Shown here piece after piece: positions 32,612 through 39,809 of a stretch of DNA of 39,809 bases. The DNA is from Gammaproteobacteria bacterium (GTDB lineage Bacteria; Pseudomonadota; Gammaproteobacteria; Chromatiales; Chromatiaceae), in contig JAHJDE010000019.1 in NCBI GenBank assembly GCA_018812525.1, positions 1 through 39,809 on the forward strand. The letters are read 5' to 3'. The stretch's first letter is position 1. The number at the start of each line of letters is the position of its first letter. A model generated the notes under the pieces. The model worked only from the letters and a program-made list of their open reading frames with translations, was not told where the DNA came from and searched no databases. A program made the translations under genes and the position numbers.

Positions 32612-33343
32612 ATGTCGTTTCTGACGGTTGTTTACGCAGTATTGTTCTATCTCGCCACGGCGGTGCTGGTGGTTGGCGTCGGTCGCAAGATCTATGTGTT
32701 CGCCAAGGCCCCCGCTCCCCTCAAGATTCCTACCACGCCGGCCCCGACGACGCAGACCGGCGTGATCATGCGCATGTTCCGTGAAGTGGTCTTTTTCGAA
32801 AGCCTCTTCAAGGGCGCCAAGTGGACCTGGCTCTTCGGCTGGGTGTTCCACATGGGCCTGTTCCTGGTCCTGCTGCGCCATGCGCGCTATTTTCAGGACC
32901 CGGTGTTCTTCCCCATCGAGCTGATCCAGCCCTTCGGCATCTATGCCGGCTTCGCCATGGTGGCGGGTCTGGCCGGTCTGTTCGGCCGCCGGCTGCTGGT
33001 CGACCGGGTCCGCTACATCTCGGCCCCCTCCGACTATCTGATGCTGGTCCTGCTGGGTTTGATCGGATTGAGCGGCTTGATGATGACCTTCGTGGTCCAT
33101 ACCGACATCATCGCGGTGAAGCAGTTCTTCCGCGGCCTGATGACCCTGAGCCTCAGTGAACTGCCCGCCGATCCGATCCTGCTGGTGCATCTGATGTTGG
33201 TGGCACTACTCATGATCATCTTCCCGATCAGCAAGCTGCTGCATGCGCCAGGCATCTTCTTCAGCCCGACCCGCAATCAGGTGGACAACCCACGCGAACA
33301 GCGTCACCTGGCCGAGTGGGCCAAGCGTTTTGAGCAGCAATGA
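32612..33343 (+). CDS. dsrM: DsrM, membrane cytochrome b subunit of DsrMKJOP
   Basis: 243 residues, NarI-like. About five hydrophobic helices are visible, starting TVVYAVLFYLATAVLVVGVG. Conserved histidines in VFHMGLFLVLLRHARY, VVHTDIIA and LVHLMLVALL fit heme b ligands. It should exchange electrons between quinones and DsrK on the cytoplasmic side. dsrK begins 60 bases later. Confidence 0.95.
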   Translation: MSFLTVVYAVLFYLATAVLVVGVGRKIYVFAKAPAPLKIPTTPAPTTQTGVIMRMFREVVFFESLFKGAKWTWLFGWVFHMGLFLVLLRHARYFQDPVFFPIELIQPFGIYAGFAMVAGLAGLFGRRLLVDRVRYISAPSDYLMLVLLGLIGLSGLMMTFVVHTDIIAVKQFFRGLMTLSLSELPADPILLVHLMLVALLMIIFPISKLLHAPGIFFSPTRNQVDNPREQRHLAEWAKRFEQQ

Positions 33344-33403
33344 GCTGTCATGACGTTGATTTAGGCGTGAATCTTTTTAATACGCGGATTTTGAGGATTA
33401 TTC

Positions 33404-34933
33404 ATGGCAAAGGCTGACTTCGAAGTCCCTGAGCTTCAGGAATACACCGAGGTGCCCAAGTACGTCGAAGGCACCATGGCGCACAGTTCCCCCTACGTGG
33501 CCAAACCGGACCACAATACCCCGCTCGGCTTCCCCGGCGAGCTGGTCCCGGATTGGCACGAGAAGACCCTGGAGGCGATGGGCGATCTGCTCGGCAAGTA
33601 CCGCTCCTTCCAGGTCTATCTGGACTCCTGCGTGAAGTGCGGCGCCTGTACCGACAAGTGCCATTACTATCTGGGCACCTCCGATCCGAAGAACATGCCG
33701 GTGGCGCGCCAGGACCTGCTACGCAAGGTCTACCGCCGCTACTTCACCTTCGCCGGCAAGTACTTCCCCAAGCTGGTGGGCGCGGCCGACCTGACCCGGG
33801 AGGTACTGGACGAGTGGTACAGCTACTTCCATCAGTGTTCCCAGTGCCGCCGCTGCTCGGTCTTCTGCCCTTACGGCATCGACACCGCCGAGATCTCCAT
33901 GGCGGCCCGCGAGATCCTGGACCGTATCGGTTACGGTCAGAAGTATTGCAACGAGATCATCGCCAAGGTCCACAAGGTCGGCAACAACCTGGGCATGCCC
34001 GGTCCCGCCATCCGCGACACCCTGGACGGGCTGGAAGAGGACGTGCTGGAAGAGACCGGCGTCGCAGTAAAGTACCCCCTCGACGTGAAGGGGGCAGATA
34101 TCCTGTTTGTTACGCCATCCGCCGACTTCTTTGCCGAGCCTCACATCGACGGCCTGATTGGCTATGGCAAGGTCCTTCACGAGTGCGGCGTGAGCTGGAC
34201 CTTCAGCACTAAGGCATCCGAGGCCGGCAACTTCGGCATGTTCATCGGCTCCTACGAGAACATGCGCCGTGTCTCCATGCGCATCCGCGAGGCGGCCATC
34301 GATCTGGGCGTCAAGCGCATCGTCTTCGGCGAGTGCGGTCATGCCTGGCGCGTTGCCTATGCCTTCCTGAACACCCTGGCCGGTCCCTGGGACTTCCTGG
34401 ACCCCAACTACCCGGTGCCGCAGCACATCTGCGAATTCACCTGGGATGCGATCCAGCAGGGCAAGCTCAAATTCGACAAGTCCGCTAACGACGACAAGGT
34501 CCTGACCTTTCACGACTCCTGCAACGTGGCCCGCGCCACCCGCATGGGTGACAAGCCCGGCGGGCAGTTCGAGATCCCTCGCAATGTCATCAAGGCGGTC
34601 TGCAACAATTATGTGGACATGGAAGCCGATACCATCAAGGAACGCACCTTCTGTTGCGGCGGTGGTGGCGGTCTTCTGACCGACGACCTGATGGAGCTGC
34701 GCGTCAAGGGTATAGTCCCGCGCATGAACGCCCTGAACAATGTCGTCCAGGAGCATGGCGTGACCCACATGGCCGCCATCTGCGCCATCTGCAAAAGCCA
34801 ATTCACCAAAGTGATCCCCTACTATGGCTTCGAGATGGACCAGATCGTGAGCGTCCATCAACTGGTCAGCAACGCGATTCTGTTGACGGGTCAGGGTGAA
34901 TCGGACGACGACAGCGACGAAGACGACGAATAA
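33404..34933 (+). CDS. dsrK: DsrK, heterodisulfide reductase-like iron-sulfur subunit
   Basis: 509 residues, cytoplasmic, HdrD-like. Two [4Fe-4S] motifs lie near the start: CVKCGACTDKC (about 73-83) and CSQCRRCSVFC (about 145-156). The catalytic-cluster CCG-type motifs come later: FTWD...HDSCNVARATRMG, TFCCGGGGGLLTDDL and AAICAICKSQF. It is proposed to act on the DsrC disulfide or trisulfide. GAGGATT lies seven bases before the ATG. The C-terminus is an acidic tail (ESDDDSDEDDE). Confidence 0.96.
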   Translation: MAKADFEVPELQEYTEVPKYVEGTMAHSSPYVAKPDHNTPLGFPGELVPDWHEKTLEAMGDLLGKYRSFQVYLDSCVKCGACTDKCHYYLGTSDPKNMPVARQDLLRKVYRRYFTFAGKYFPKLVGAADLTREVLDEWYSYFHQCSQCRRCSVFCPYGIDTAEISMAAREILDRIGYGQKYCNEIIAKVHKVGNNLGMPGPAIRDTLDGLEEDVLEETGVAVKYPLDVKGADILFVTPSADFFAEPHIDGLIGYGKVLHECGVSWTFSTKASEAGNFGMFIGSYENMRRVSMRIREAAIDLGVKRIVFGECGHAWRVAYAFLNTLAGPWDFLDPNYPVPQHICEFTWDAIQQGKLKFDKSANDDKVLTFHDSCNVARATRMGDKPGGQFEIPRNVIKAVCNNYVDMEADTIKERTFCCGGGGGLLTDDLMELRVKGIVPRMNALNNVVQEHGVTHMAAICAICKSQFTKVIPYYGFEMDQIVSVHQLVSNAILLTGQGESDDDSDEDDE

Positions 34934-34999
34934 CAGCGGCCTTCGACCCGTTTCGATTGCGGCGACAAATACTTAAGCATTACTGGAAAGGAGATTATC

Positions 35000-36949
35000 T
35001 TGGCTACTCCTACGCAAGAGATAAACACCAAGCTGACTTGGCGCAGGTACAAGAACGGCGAGCATGAATGGGGCAGTTGGACCGATCAGATCTTTGTCCA
35101 GGACAGCTCGCACAAGTGCCCGACCTATGTCCACAAGACACCGCCCTGCCAGGGTAGCTGCCCCTCCGGCCATGATGTCCGTGGCTGGCTGGCCATCGTG
35201 CGTCAGGAGGAGAAACCCGTTGCCGGCATGGATTGGAAAGAGTACGCCTTCCGACGCGCGGCCGACGCCAATCCCTTCCCCTCGATGATGGGCCGCGTCT
35301 GCCCTGCCCCCTGCCAGACCGGCTGCAACCGCAACGAGGTCGATGACTACGTCGGCATCAACGCCGTCGAGCAGTTCATCGGCGACACCGCCCTGGCGCA
35401 GGGTTACAGGTTCACTGCCGGCCCTGATACGGGCAAGAAAGTAGCCATCATCGGCGGCGGTCCTGCTGGTTTGGCTGCGGCCTATCAGCTCCGTCGCATG
35501 GGTCATGGCGTCACCCTCTTCGAGAAGGATGCCGAACTGGGTGGCATGATGCGCTACGGCATCCCCAACTACCGCATTCCCCGTGACAAGCTGGCCGCCG
35601 AGATCCAGCGCATCCTGGATATGGGCGTCGAGGTCCGGACCGGCGTGCGCGTCGGCAAGGATGTCTCCGTTGCCGGCCTTGAAAGGGAATACGGCGCCAT
35701 CCTCTGGGCACTGGGCTGTCAAACGGGTCGTGGCTTACCGATCCCCGGCTGGGAAGGAACGCCCAATTGCGTCTCCGGCGTCGCCTTCCTCAAGGCATTC
35801 AACGAAGGCCGCATGAAGGTCACCGCCAAGCGCGTGGTCTGCATCGGCGGCGGCGACACCTCCATCGACGTGATCTCCGTCTCCCGCCGCATCGGCCACA
35901 ATGCCGCCGCCGGCAATCCGGAGGATGTGGTGCGTGACAGCAGCATCCAGCAGGCCCAGTCTCTTGCTGAAACCGCCGACCCGGCCGAGGCGACCCTGAC
36001 CTCCCTGTTCACCAAGGACAAGATGTTCGCCGCCGAGCACGAGATCCACGACGCCCTGCACGAAGGCTGCGCCATCCTGGACGGCGTCATGCCGCTGGAG
36101 GTAATCATCGGCGCCGATGGCCGCGCCACCGGCCTCAGGGTCTGTGACTGCACCATGAATGGCATGACCCCGATCCCCACCGAAGGGACCGAGCGCATCC
36201 TCCCCGCCGATCTGATCGTCTCGGCCATCGGCCAGGGCGGCGATATGGAGGGACTGGAGGAGATGGCCAACGATCGCAAGCTGATCGACGCCAACGGTTT
36301 CCATCAGGTCCCCGGCAAGCCCGGTCATTTCGCCGCCGGCGACATCATCCGTCCGCACCTGCTGACCACGGCCATTGGCCAGGCATCCACTGCCGCCGAC
36401 TCCATCAATGAGTACCTGAATCAGGTCGAGCACAAGCGCCGCCCCAAGATCGATGTGCACCACTTCGATCTGGAAGAGAAGCTGGGAGAGACCGGGCTCT
36501 CACCGGACAGCTTTATTCATCGCGAGCGCGGTGACCTGCGCGGTACCGCCGATGGCAGCTGGGCCATCCATAACTATGAGAATCGCGCCTTCGCCGAGGT
36601 CATCTCCCACGAGGAGCTGTTCCTGGGTCACTTCAAGTACGAGGCGCGCAATCTGCGTTCCGAGGACGTGCCCTCTTCCGATCAGGTCCTGGGCCATTTC
36701 CATGAGCGCATGATCGCCCTGGAGGAGGAGAAGGTGATCAACGAGGCCAAGCGCTGCATGAGCTGCGGTCTCTGCTTCGAATGTGACAACTGCGTGATCT
36801 TCTGCCCCCAGGACGCCGTCTTCCGCGTCGAAAAGGGCAGGTACACGACCGGCCGATATGTCGCCACCGACTACTCGCGCTGCATCGGTTGCCATATCTG
36901 TGCCGATGTCTGCCCGACCGGCTACATCAAGATGGGTCTGGGTGAGTAA
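35000..36949 (+). CDS. dsrL: DsrL, iron-sulfur flavoprotein NAD(P)H oxidoreductase
   Basis: 649 residues with a TTG start (35000), supported by GGAAAGGAGA a few bases upstream. Related to the GltD subunit of glutamate synthase. N-terminal cluster cysteines (CPTYVHKTPPCQGSCPSGHD), FAD loop VAIIGGGPAGLAAAYQL (about 148), pyridine-nucleotide loop VVCIGGGDTSIDV (about 278), and a C-terminal two-cluster ferredoxin domain (CMSCGLCFECDNC, CIGCHICADVCPTGYI). In sulfur oxidisers it links DsrAB to NAD(P)+. Its presence marks the oxidative pathway. Confidence 0.97.
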   Translation: MATPTQEINTKLTWRRYKNGEHEWGSWTDQIFVQDSSHKCPTYVHKTPPCQGSCPSGHDVRGWLAIVRQEEKPVAGMDWKEYAFRRAADANPFPSMMGRVCPAPCQTGCNRNEVDDYVGINAVEQFIGDTALAQGYRFTAGPDTGKKVAIIGGGPAGLAAAYQLRRMGHGVTLFEKDAELGGMMRYGIPNYRIPRDKLAAEIQRILDMGVEVRTGVRVGKDVSVAGLEREYGAILWALGCQTGRGLPIPGWEGTPNCVSGVAFLKAFNEGRMKVTAKRVVCIGGGDTSIDVISVSRRIGHNAAAGNPEDVVRDSSIQQAQSLAETADPAEATLTSLFTKDKMFAAEHEIHDALHEGCAILDGVMPLEVIIGADGRATGLRVCDCTMNGMTPIPTEGTERILPADLIVSAIGQGGDMEGLEEMANDRKLIDANGFHQVPGKPGHFAAGDIIRPHLLTTAIGQASTAADSINEYLNQVEHKRRPKIDVHHFDLEEKLGETGLSPDSFIHRERGDLRGTADGSWAIHNYENRAFAEVISHEELFLGHFKYEARNLRSEDVPSSDQVLGHFHERMIALEEEKVINEAKRCMSCGLCFECDNCVIFCPQDAVFRVEKGRYTTGRYVATDYSRCIGCHICADVCPTGYIKMGLGE

Positions 36950-36964
36950 ACCGAGGGTTCCACG

Positions 36965-37375
36965 ATGACTTCAATTCTCTATCGGATCATGGCCCTGGTC
37001 CTCGTAGCGGGGCTATCTGCCATCGCCTACGGCCATGATCACGCCGATGCGGTGAAGGGTATGGGCCTGGAGGGGACGGCCAAGGCCGATGCCCTCAAGG
37101 CCTGTGTCCGGCCGACCGACTGGATGCGCCGCAACCACATGGAGCTGATCGAACACCAGCGTGATTTGACCGTGCGTCAGGGCATCCGTGTCCAGAAGGA
37201 CAGCCTGGCCAACTGCGTGGACTGTCATGCGCGCCAGGATGATAAGGGCCAGCCGGTGCCGGTCACCGCTGCGGGCGAGTTTTGCCAGCACTGCCATGGC
37301 TACGCCGCTGTGAAGCCCAGTTGCTTCCAGTGCCACTCGACTGTCCCCTCCCCCGCTGCAACAGCGCAAAGGTAA
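36965..37375 (+). CDS. dsrJ: DsrJ, periplasmic triheme cytochrome c
   Basis: 136 residues. A signal or anchor segment of about 22 residues (SILYRIMALVLVAGLSAIAY) is followed by three heme sites: CVDCH (84-88), CQHCH (107-111) and CFQCH (120-124). Cys47 in KACVRPTDWM fits the unusual His/Cys heme ligand known from Allochromatium DsrJ. It belongs to the periplasmic side of DsrMKJOP. dsrO starts seven bases after the stop. Confidence 0.96.
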   Translation: MTSILYRIMALVLVAGLSAIAYGHDHADAVKGMGLEGTAKADALKACVRPTDWMRRNHMELIEHQRDLTVRQGIRVQKDSLANCVDCHARQDDKGQPVPVTAAGEFCQHCHGYAAVKPSCFQCHSTVPSPAATAQR

Positions 37376-37382
37376 GAGACTC

Positions 37383-38129
37383 ATGAGCAACAGCAAGGGT
37401 CAAACCGATATGGACCGCAGGGCCTTCATAGCCAAAACAGCCGGTGCCGCGGCCGCCACCCTGGTGGCGCCGGGTGTCTTTCTGCACGCCGTCGCTGCGG
37501 ACCAGGAACAGGCAGTAACCGACAGGGTCCGCTGGGGCATGCTGGTGGATACCGGCAAATGCGCCGACGGCTGCACCGCCTGCGTCGATGCCTGCACCAC
37601 TGAAAACGGCCTGCCGAACCACGGACGCCCTGCCACCGATCCCACCTGGATTCGCAAGGTCAGGGTACGTGACAACTTCACCGGCAAGGAGACCAACCTG
37701 CCGCTGATGTGTCAGCACTGCGAACATCCGCCCTGCGTGGATGTCTGCCCGACCGGCGCCTCCTTCAAACGCGCCGACGGTATCGTCATGGTGGACCGCC
37801 ATATCTGTATCGGCTGCCGTTACTGCATGATGGCCTGCCCCTACAAGGCGCGCTCCTTTATCCATGAGGATATCGAGATCAAGCCAACCAATGCCCCGCG
37901 CGGCAAGGGTTGCGTCGAGTCCTGCAACCTCTGCGTACATCGGCTGGATAACGGCCAGGCCATGACGGCCTGCGCCGAGGCCTGTGCCAATGCAGGGCAC
38001 AACGCCATCGTCTTCGGTGATCTGAAGGACCCCGGCAGTCCGGTGTCACAGGCCTTGCAACAGTTGCCCAGTCGCCAGATCCGCGCCGATCTGCAACTGA
38101 ACACCGGCGTGCGTTATTCGGGCGTTTAA
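37383..38129 (+). CDS. dsrO: DsrO, Tat-exported periplasmic iron-sulfur subunit
   Basis: 248 residues. The twin-arginine signal MDRRAFIAKTAGAAAATLVA is followed by a cleavage-like AVAA. Four [4Fe-4S] cysteine groups are visible: CADGCTACVDAC, CEHPPCVDVCPTGA, CIGCRYCMMACPYKA, and CVESCNLC with a later CAEAC. Domain order matches the DsrO/HybA/NrfC group. It relays electrons between DsrJ and DsrP. dsrP follows after 13 bases. Confidence 0.96.
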   Translation: MSNSKGQTDMDRRAFIAKTAGAAAATLVAPGVFLHAVAADQEQAVTDRVRWGMLVDTGKCADGCTACVDACTTENGLPNHGRPATDPTWIRKVRVRDNFTGKETNLPLMCQHCEHPPCVDVCPTGASFKRADGIVMVDRHICIGCRYCMMACPYKARSFIHEDIEIKPTNAPRGKGCVESCNLCVHRLDNGQAMTACAEACANAGHNAIVFGDLKDPGSPVSQALQQLPSRQIRADLQLNTGVRYSGV

Positions 38130-38142
38130 GGGGAGAGACAGC

Positions 38143-39369
38143 ATGAGCAAGATTTATTACCGTGAATGGGGCGTCACCAGCCCCACCTACTGGGGCGTCC
38201 TGATCTTCCTGGGTCTGTTTATTGCGGCAGGCGGGATTTCGGTGCTCTACATGGAACACATGGGCCACTGGGTCACCGGCATGACCAACCAGATTGTCTG
38301 GGGTACCCCGCACGTCTTTGCCGTCTTCCTGATCGTCGCCGCCTCCGGGGCGCTGAACGTGGCCTCCATTGGCTCGGTCTTTAACAAGAAGGTCTATAAG
38401 CCCTTGGCGCCGCTGTCCGGTCTGCTGGCGATCACCCTTTTGGTCGGCGGTCTGCTTGTGCTGGTCCTCGACCTGGGGCGTCCCGATCGCTTGATCGTGG
38501 CAATGACCACCTACAACTTCAAGTCGATCTTCGCCTGGAACATCTATCTCTACACCGGCTTCATGGCCATCGTCGCCGCCTATCTCTTCACCATGATGGA
38601 GCGCAAGGCGAATGCCTACACCAAGCCCATGGGCTTCCTGGCCTTCGTCTGGCGCCTTGCACTGACCACGGGTACCGGCTCCATCTTCGGCTTCCTGGTG
38701 GCCCGTCAGGCCTATGACGCCGCCATCATGGCGCCCATGTTCATCGTCATGTCCTTCAGCTTCGGGTTGGCCTTCTACATCCTGATGATGATGTTCATGT
38801 ACGACATGGATGGCCGCCCTGTCGGCGACGGGCTGGTGAACCGGCTGAAGAACCTGCTGGGCATCTTCGTGGCTGGCGTGCTCTATTTCACGGTGGCTTA
38901 CCACCTGACCAACCTCTATGTGACCGAGAACCACGGCGTCGAGGCCTTCATCCTGCTGAACGGCGGGGTCTATACGACGGTCTTCTGGGTGGGCGAGGTG
39001 ATCCTTGGCGGGCTGCTGCCCCTGGCGATCCTCTTTCATCCCGGCCTGAGCCAGAGCCGGGGCTGGATCGCCGCTGCCTGCCTGCTGGTGCTGCTGGGAG
39101 GACTGTCCAAGGTCTTCGTCATCATCATCGGGGGCCAGGCCTTCCCCATGGCCATCTTCCCCGGCATGACCATTGTGGGGGGCGGGGTATTCGACACCGT
39201 CAACAACCAGCCCTTCAGCTATGTCCCCAGCCTCCCCGAAGTGCTGCTGGGCCTGGGCGGCATTGCCATGGCCATCGCCGCCACTCTGGTTGGCGTCAGG
39301 ATGCTGAAGTTCCTGCCCACCTCCCTGGCGGACGAGGTGATCGATCCCCACCATTCGGCCAAGTCCTGA
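38143..39369 (+). CDS. dsrP: DsrP, NrfD-like integral membrane subunit
   Basis: 408 residues, about ten hydrophobic helices (from YWGVLIFLGLFIAAGGISVL to LGLGGIAMAIAATLVGVRML). NrfD/PsrC family, the probable quinone-reacting membrane partner of DsrO. GGGGAGAGACAGC lies before the ATG. It ends the operon visible here: the stop codon lies inside a hairpin and a strong terminator follows. dsrN, next in Allochromatium, is absent from the remaining 440 bases. Confidence 0.96.
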   Translation: MSKIYYREWGVTSPTYWGVLIFLGLFIAAGGISVLYMEHMGHWVTGMTNQIVWGTPHVFAVFLIVAASGALNVASIGSVFNKKVYKPLAPLSGLLAITLLVGGLLVLVLDLGRPDRLIVAMTTYNFKSIFAWNIYLYTGFMAIVAAYLFTMMERKANAYTKPMGFLAFVWRLALTTGTGSIFGFLVARQAYDAAIMAPMFIVMSFSFGLAFYILMMMFMYDMDGRPVGDGLVNRLKNLLGIFVAGVLYFTVAYHLTNLYVTENHGVEAFILLNGGVYTTVFWVGEVILGGLLPLAILFHPGLSQSRGWIAAACLLVLLGGLSKVFVIIIGGQAFPMAIFPGMTIVGGGVFDTVNNQPFSYVPSLPEVLLGLGGIAMAIAATLVGVRMLKFLPTSLADEVIDPHHSAKS

Positions 39370-39434
39370 CAGCTTCCGGAAAGCTGTCAGTGAAAACGGA
39401 GCAAGGCCAAGCGCCTTCGCTCCGTTTTCTCTTT
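39367..39434 (+). terminator. Hairpin on the dsrP stop, then intrinsic terminator
   Basis: TGACAGCTT (starting with the dsrP stop) pairs with AAGCTGTCA (39381-39389). Next, AAAACGGAGC (39393-39402) pairs with GCTCCGTTTT (39419-39428), with an inner AAGG/CCTT pairing, and runs into TTTTCTCTTT. Because the stem has A-run and T-run ends, it could also work in reverse. Confidence 0.8.
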
Positions 39435-39446
39435 AGTCACTCAGGA

Positions 39447-39592
39447 GAGGTTCTTGCAAAACTGCAAGAACCTCTTGCGGTTCAGGGATGAACCGCCATT
39501 TTCAATGGCCTAAGCCATTGAAAATGAAGAAAACGAAAAATCGCATTTTTCGTTTTCGTCTTGCAAAATGGTCAGGAAGACCATTTTGCAAG
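39447..39592. repeat. Multi-hairpin repeat cassette, copy 3 (modules A-B-C-D-E)
   Basis: A (39447-39474), B (39477-39496), C (39497-39526), D (39529-39557), E (39560-39592), in the inverse order to copy 1. A to D are identical to copy 1 after reversal. E differs by a matched pair of changes: ATGGTC...GACCAT instead of ATGGCC...GGCCAT, so the stem is kept. It follows the dsr terminator by about 13 bases. Confidence 0.9.
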
Positions 39593-39633
39593 TTCATCTC
39601 AATAATCTCAGTTTTAACCGCCAAGGAGCTGTC

Positions 39634-39809
39634 CGGAAATAAGTTGGACAATATCGCGCTCAGATTTCGGTCAGATTTGGTCGATCTGATTGAGCAAAAC
39701 CGCCTATTTTCGCGGCAGAGCCGCTCCCACCGCCGTGGGAGCGGCTCTGCCGCGAAAAGAGATCGATTGAGGATCGGCCAAAGAGGGCCTGAAGATGAGA
39801 TGCGAGATG
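39634..39809. mobile_element. Diverged second copy of the 19462-19642 element, cut by the window end
   Basis: From about 39636 the sequence follows the reverse complement of the 19462-19642 element with scattered mismatches: GTTGGACAATATCGCGCTCA, GGTCAGATTTGGTCGAT, GATTGAGCAAAACCGC, and later GGCCTGAAGATGAGATGCGA. The central hairpin is replaced by an unrelated palindrome with 24-base perfect arms (39707-39730 and 39735-39758, loop CGCC). The outer end is cut off. No gene is visible in 39435-39809. Confidence 0.75.

Noticed and set aside
31766-33190. Minus-strand frame (474 codons) across dsrH, dsrC and dsrM
   Set aside because: It runs opposite three well-identified dsr genes and their spacer hairpins, with a His/Gln-rich translation typical of antisense frames.
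37879-39354. Minus-strand frame (491 codons) opposite dsrO and dsrP
   Set aside because: Gln/His/Asp-rich antisense shadow of the membrane protein DsrP; no motif.
1-39809. tRNA, rRNA, tmRNA or known riboswitch genes
   Set aside because: No cloverleaf, CCA end with TTCGAATC-type arm, rRNA motif or riboswitch core was recognised by eye in any intergenic stretch.

Overview
This window comes from a GC-rich gammaproteobacterial sulfur oxidiser. Its right third carries the oxidative (reverse) dissimilatory sulfite reductase locus in the order dsrA-B-E-F-H-C-M-K-L-J-O-P. DsrEFH and DsrL mark the sulfur-oxidising rather than the sulfate-reducing version, and the order matches that of purple sulfur bacteria such as Allochromatium. 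The housekeeping genes (pepN, panBCD, gcvR-bcp, hslR, tcdA, dgt) also fit Chromatiales or relatives. Nothing here decides between a phototroph and a chemolithotroph, and I cannot name the genus.

Layout. 1-5.8 kb: a large membrane GGDEF-EAL sensor, bracketed by inverted copies of a multi-hairpin repeat, and a DUF2130 coiled-coil protein, both on the minus strand. 6-10.7 kb (plus): galT-like transferase, a formylglycine-enzyme-fold lipoprotein without the catalytic cysteines, then gcvR, bcp and a PIN-PhoH ATPase. 10.7-16.2 kb: a 71-bp perfect palindrome, a small ORF, a TudS/DUF523 protein, pepN with a coupled HIT protein (minus), grxC, hslR and a cysteine-rich unknown. 16.2-19.4 kb (minus): panB-panC, a Sel1/SPOR envelope protein and panD. 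19.4-22.8 kb: a 181-bp inverted-repeat element, a beta-sandwich-like unknown, a nested-hairpin element, dgt and tcdA. 22.8-28.1 kb (minus): a GH17-GT2 beta-glucan synthase, then a four-gene group (62-aa ORF, 239-aa helical ORF, Cas6/Cmx6-like protein, cysteine-free DsrC paralogue) diverging from dsr. 28.5-39.4 kb (plus): dsrA to dsrP, closed by a strong terminator. 39.4 kb to the end: more mobile hairpin elements.

How the genes work together. Sulfur delivered as persulfide passes through DsrEFH to DsrC. DsrAB oxidises it to sulfite, with DsrL linking the electrons to pyridine nucleotide. The DsrMKJOP membrane complex is thought to reoxidise DsrC and pass electrons to the quinone pool. The divergent group holds a DsrC fold that can carry no sulfur, which suggests a regulatory or scaffold role, next to a Cas6-family RNA-processing fold with no CRISPR array in the window.

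The most unusual content is the intergenic DNA. At least six families of palindromic elements are present. Several are built from interchangeable hairpin modules, with one compensatory base change in a stem and one swap of the central hairpin. The best candidate for an undescribed system is the Cas6-like/DsrC-like divergent operon, possibly acting on hairpin RNA such as the three hairpins between dsrC and dsrM. That functional link is inference.
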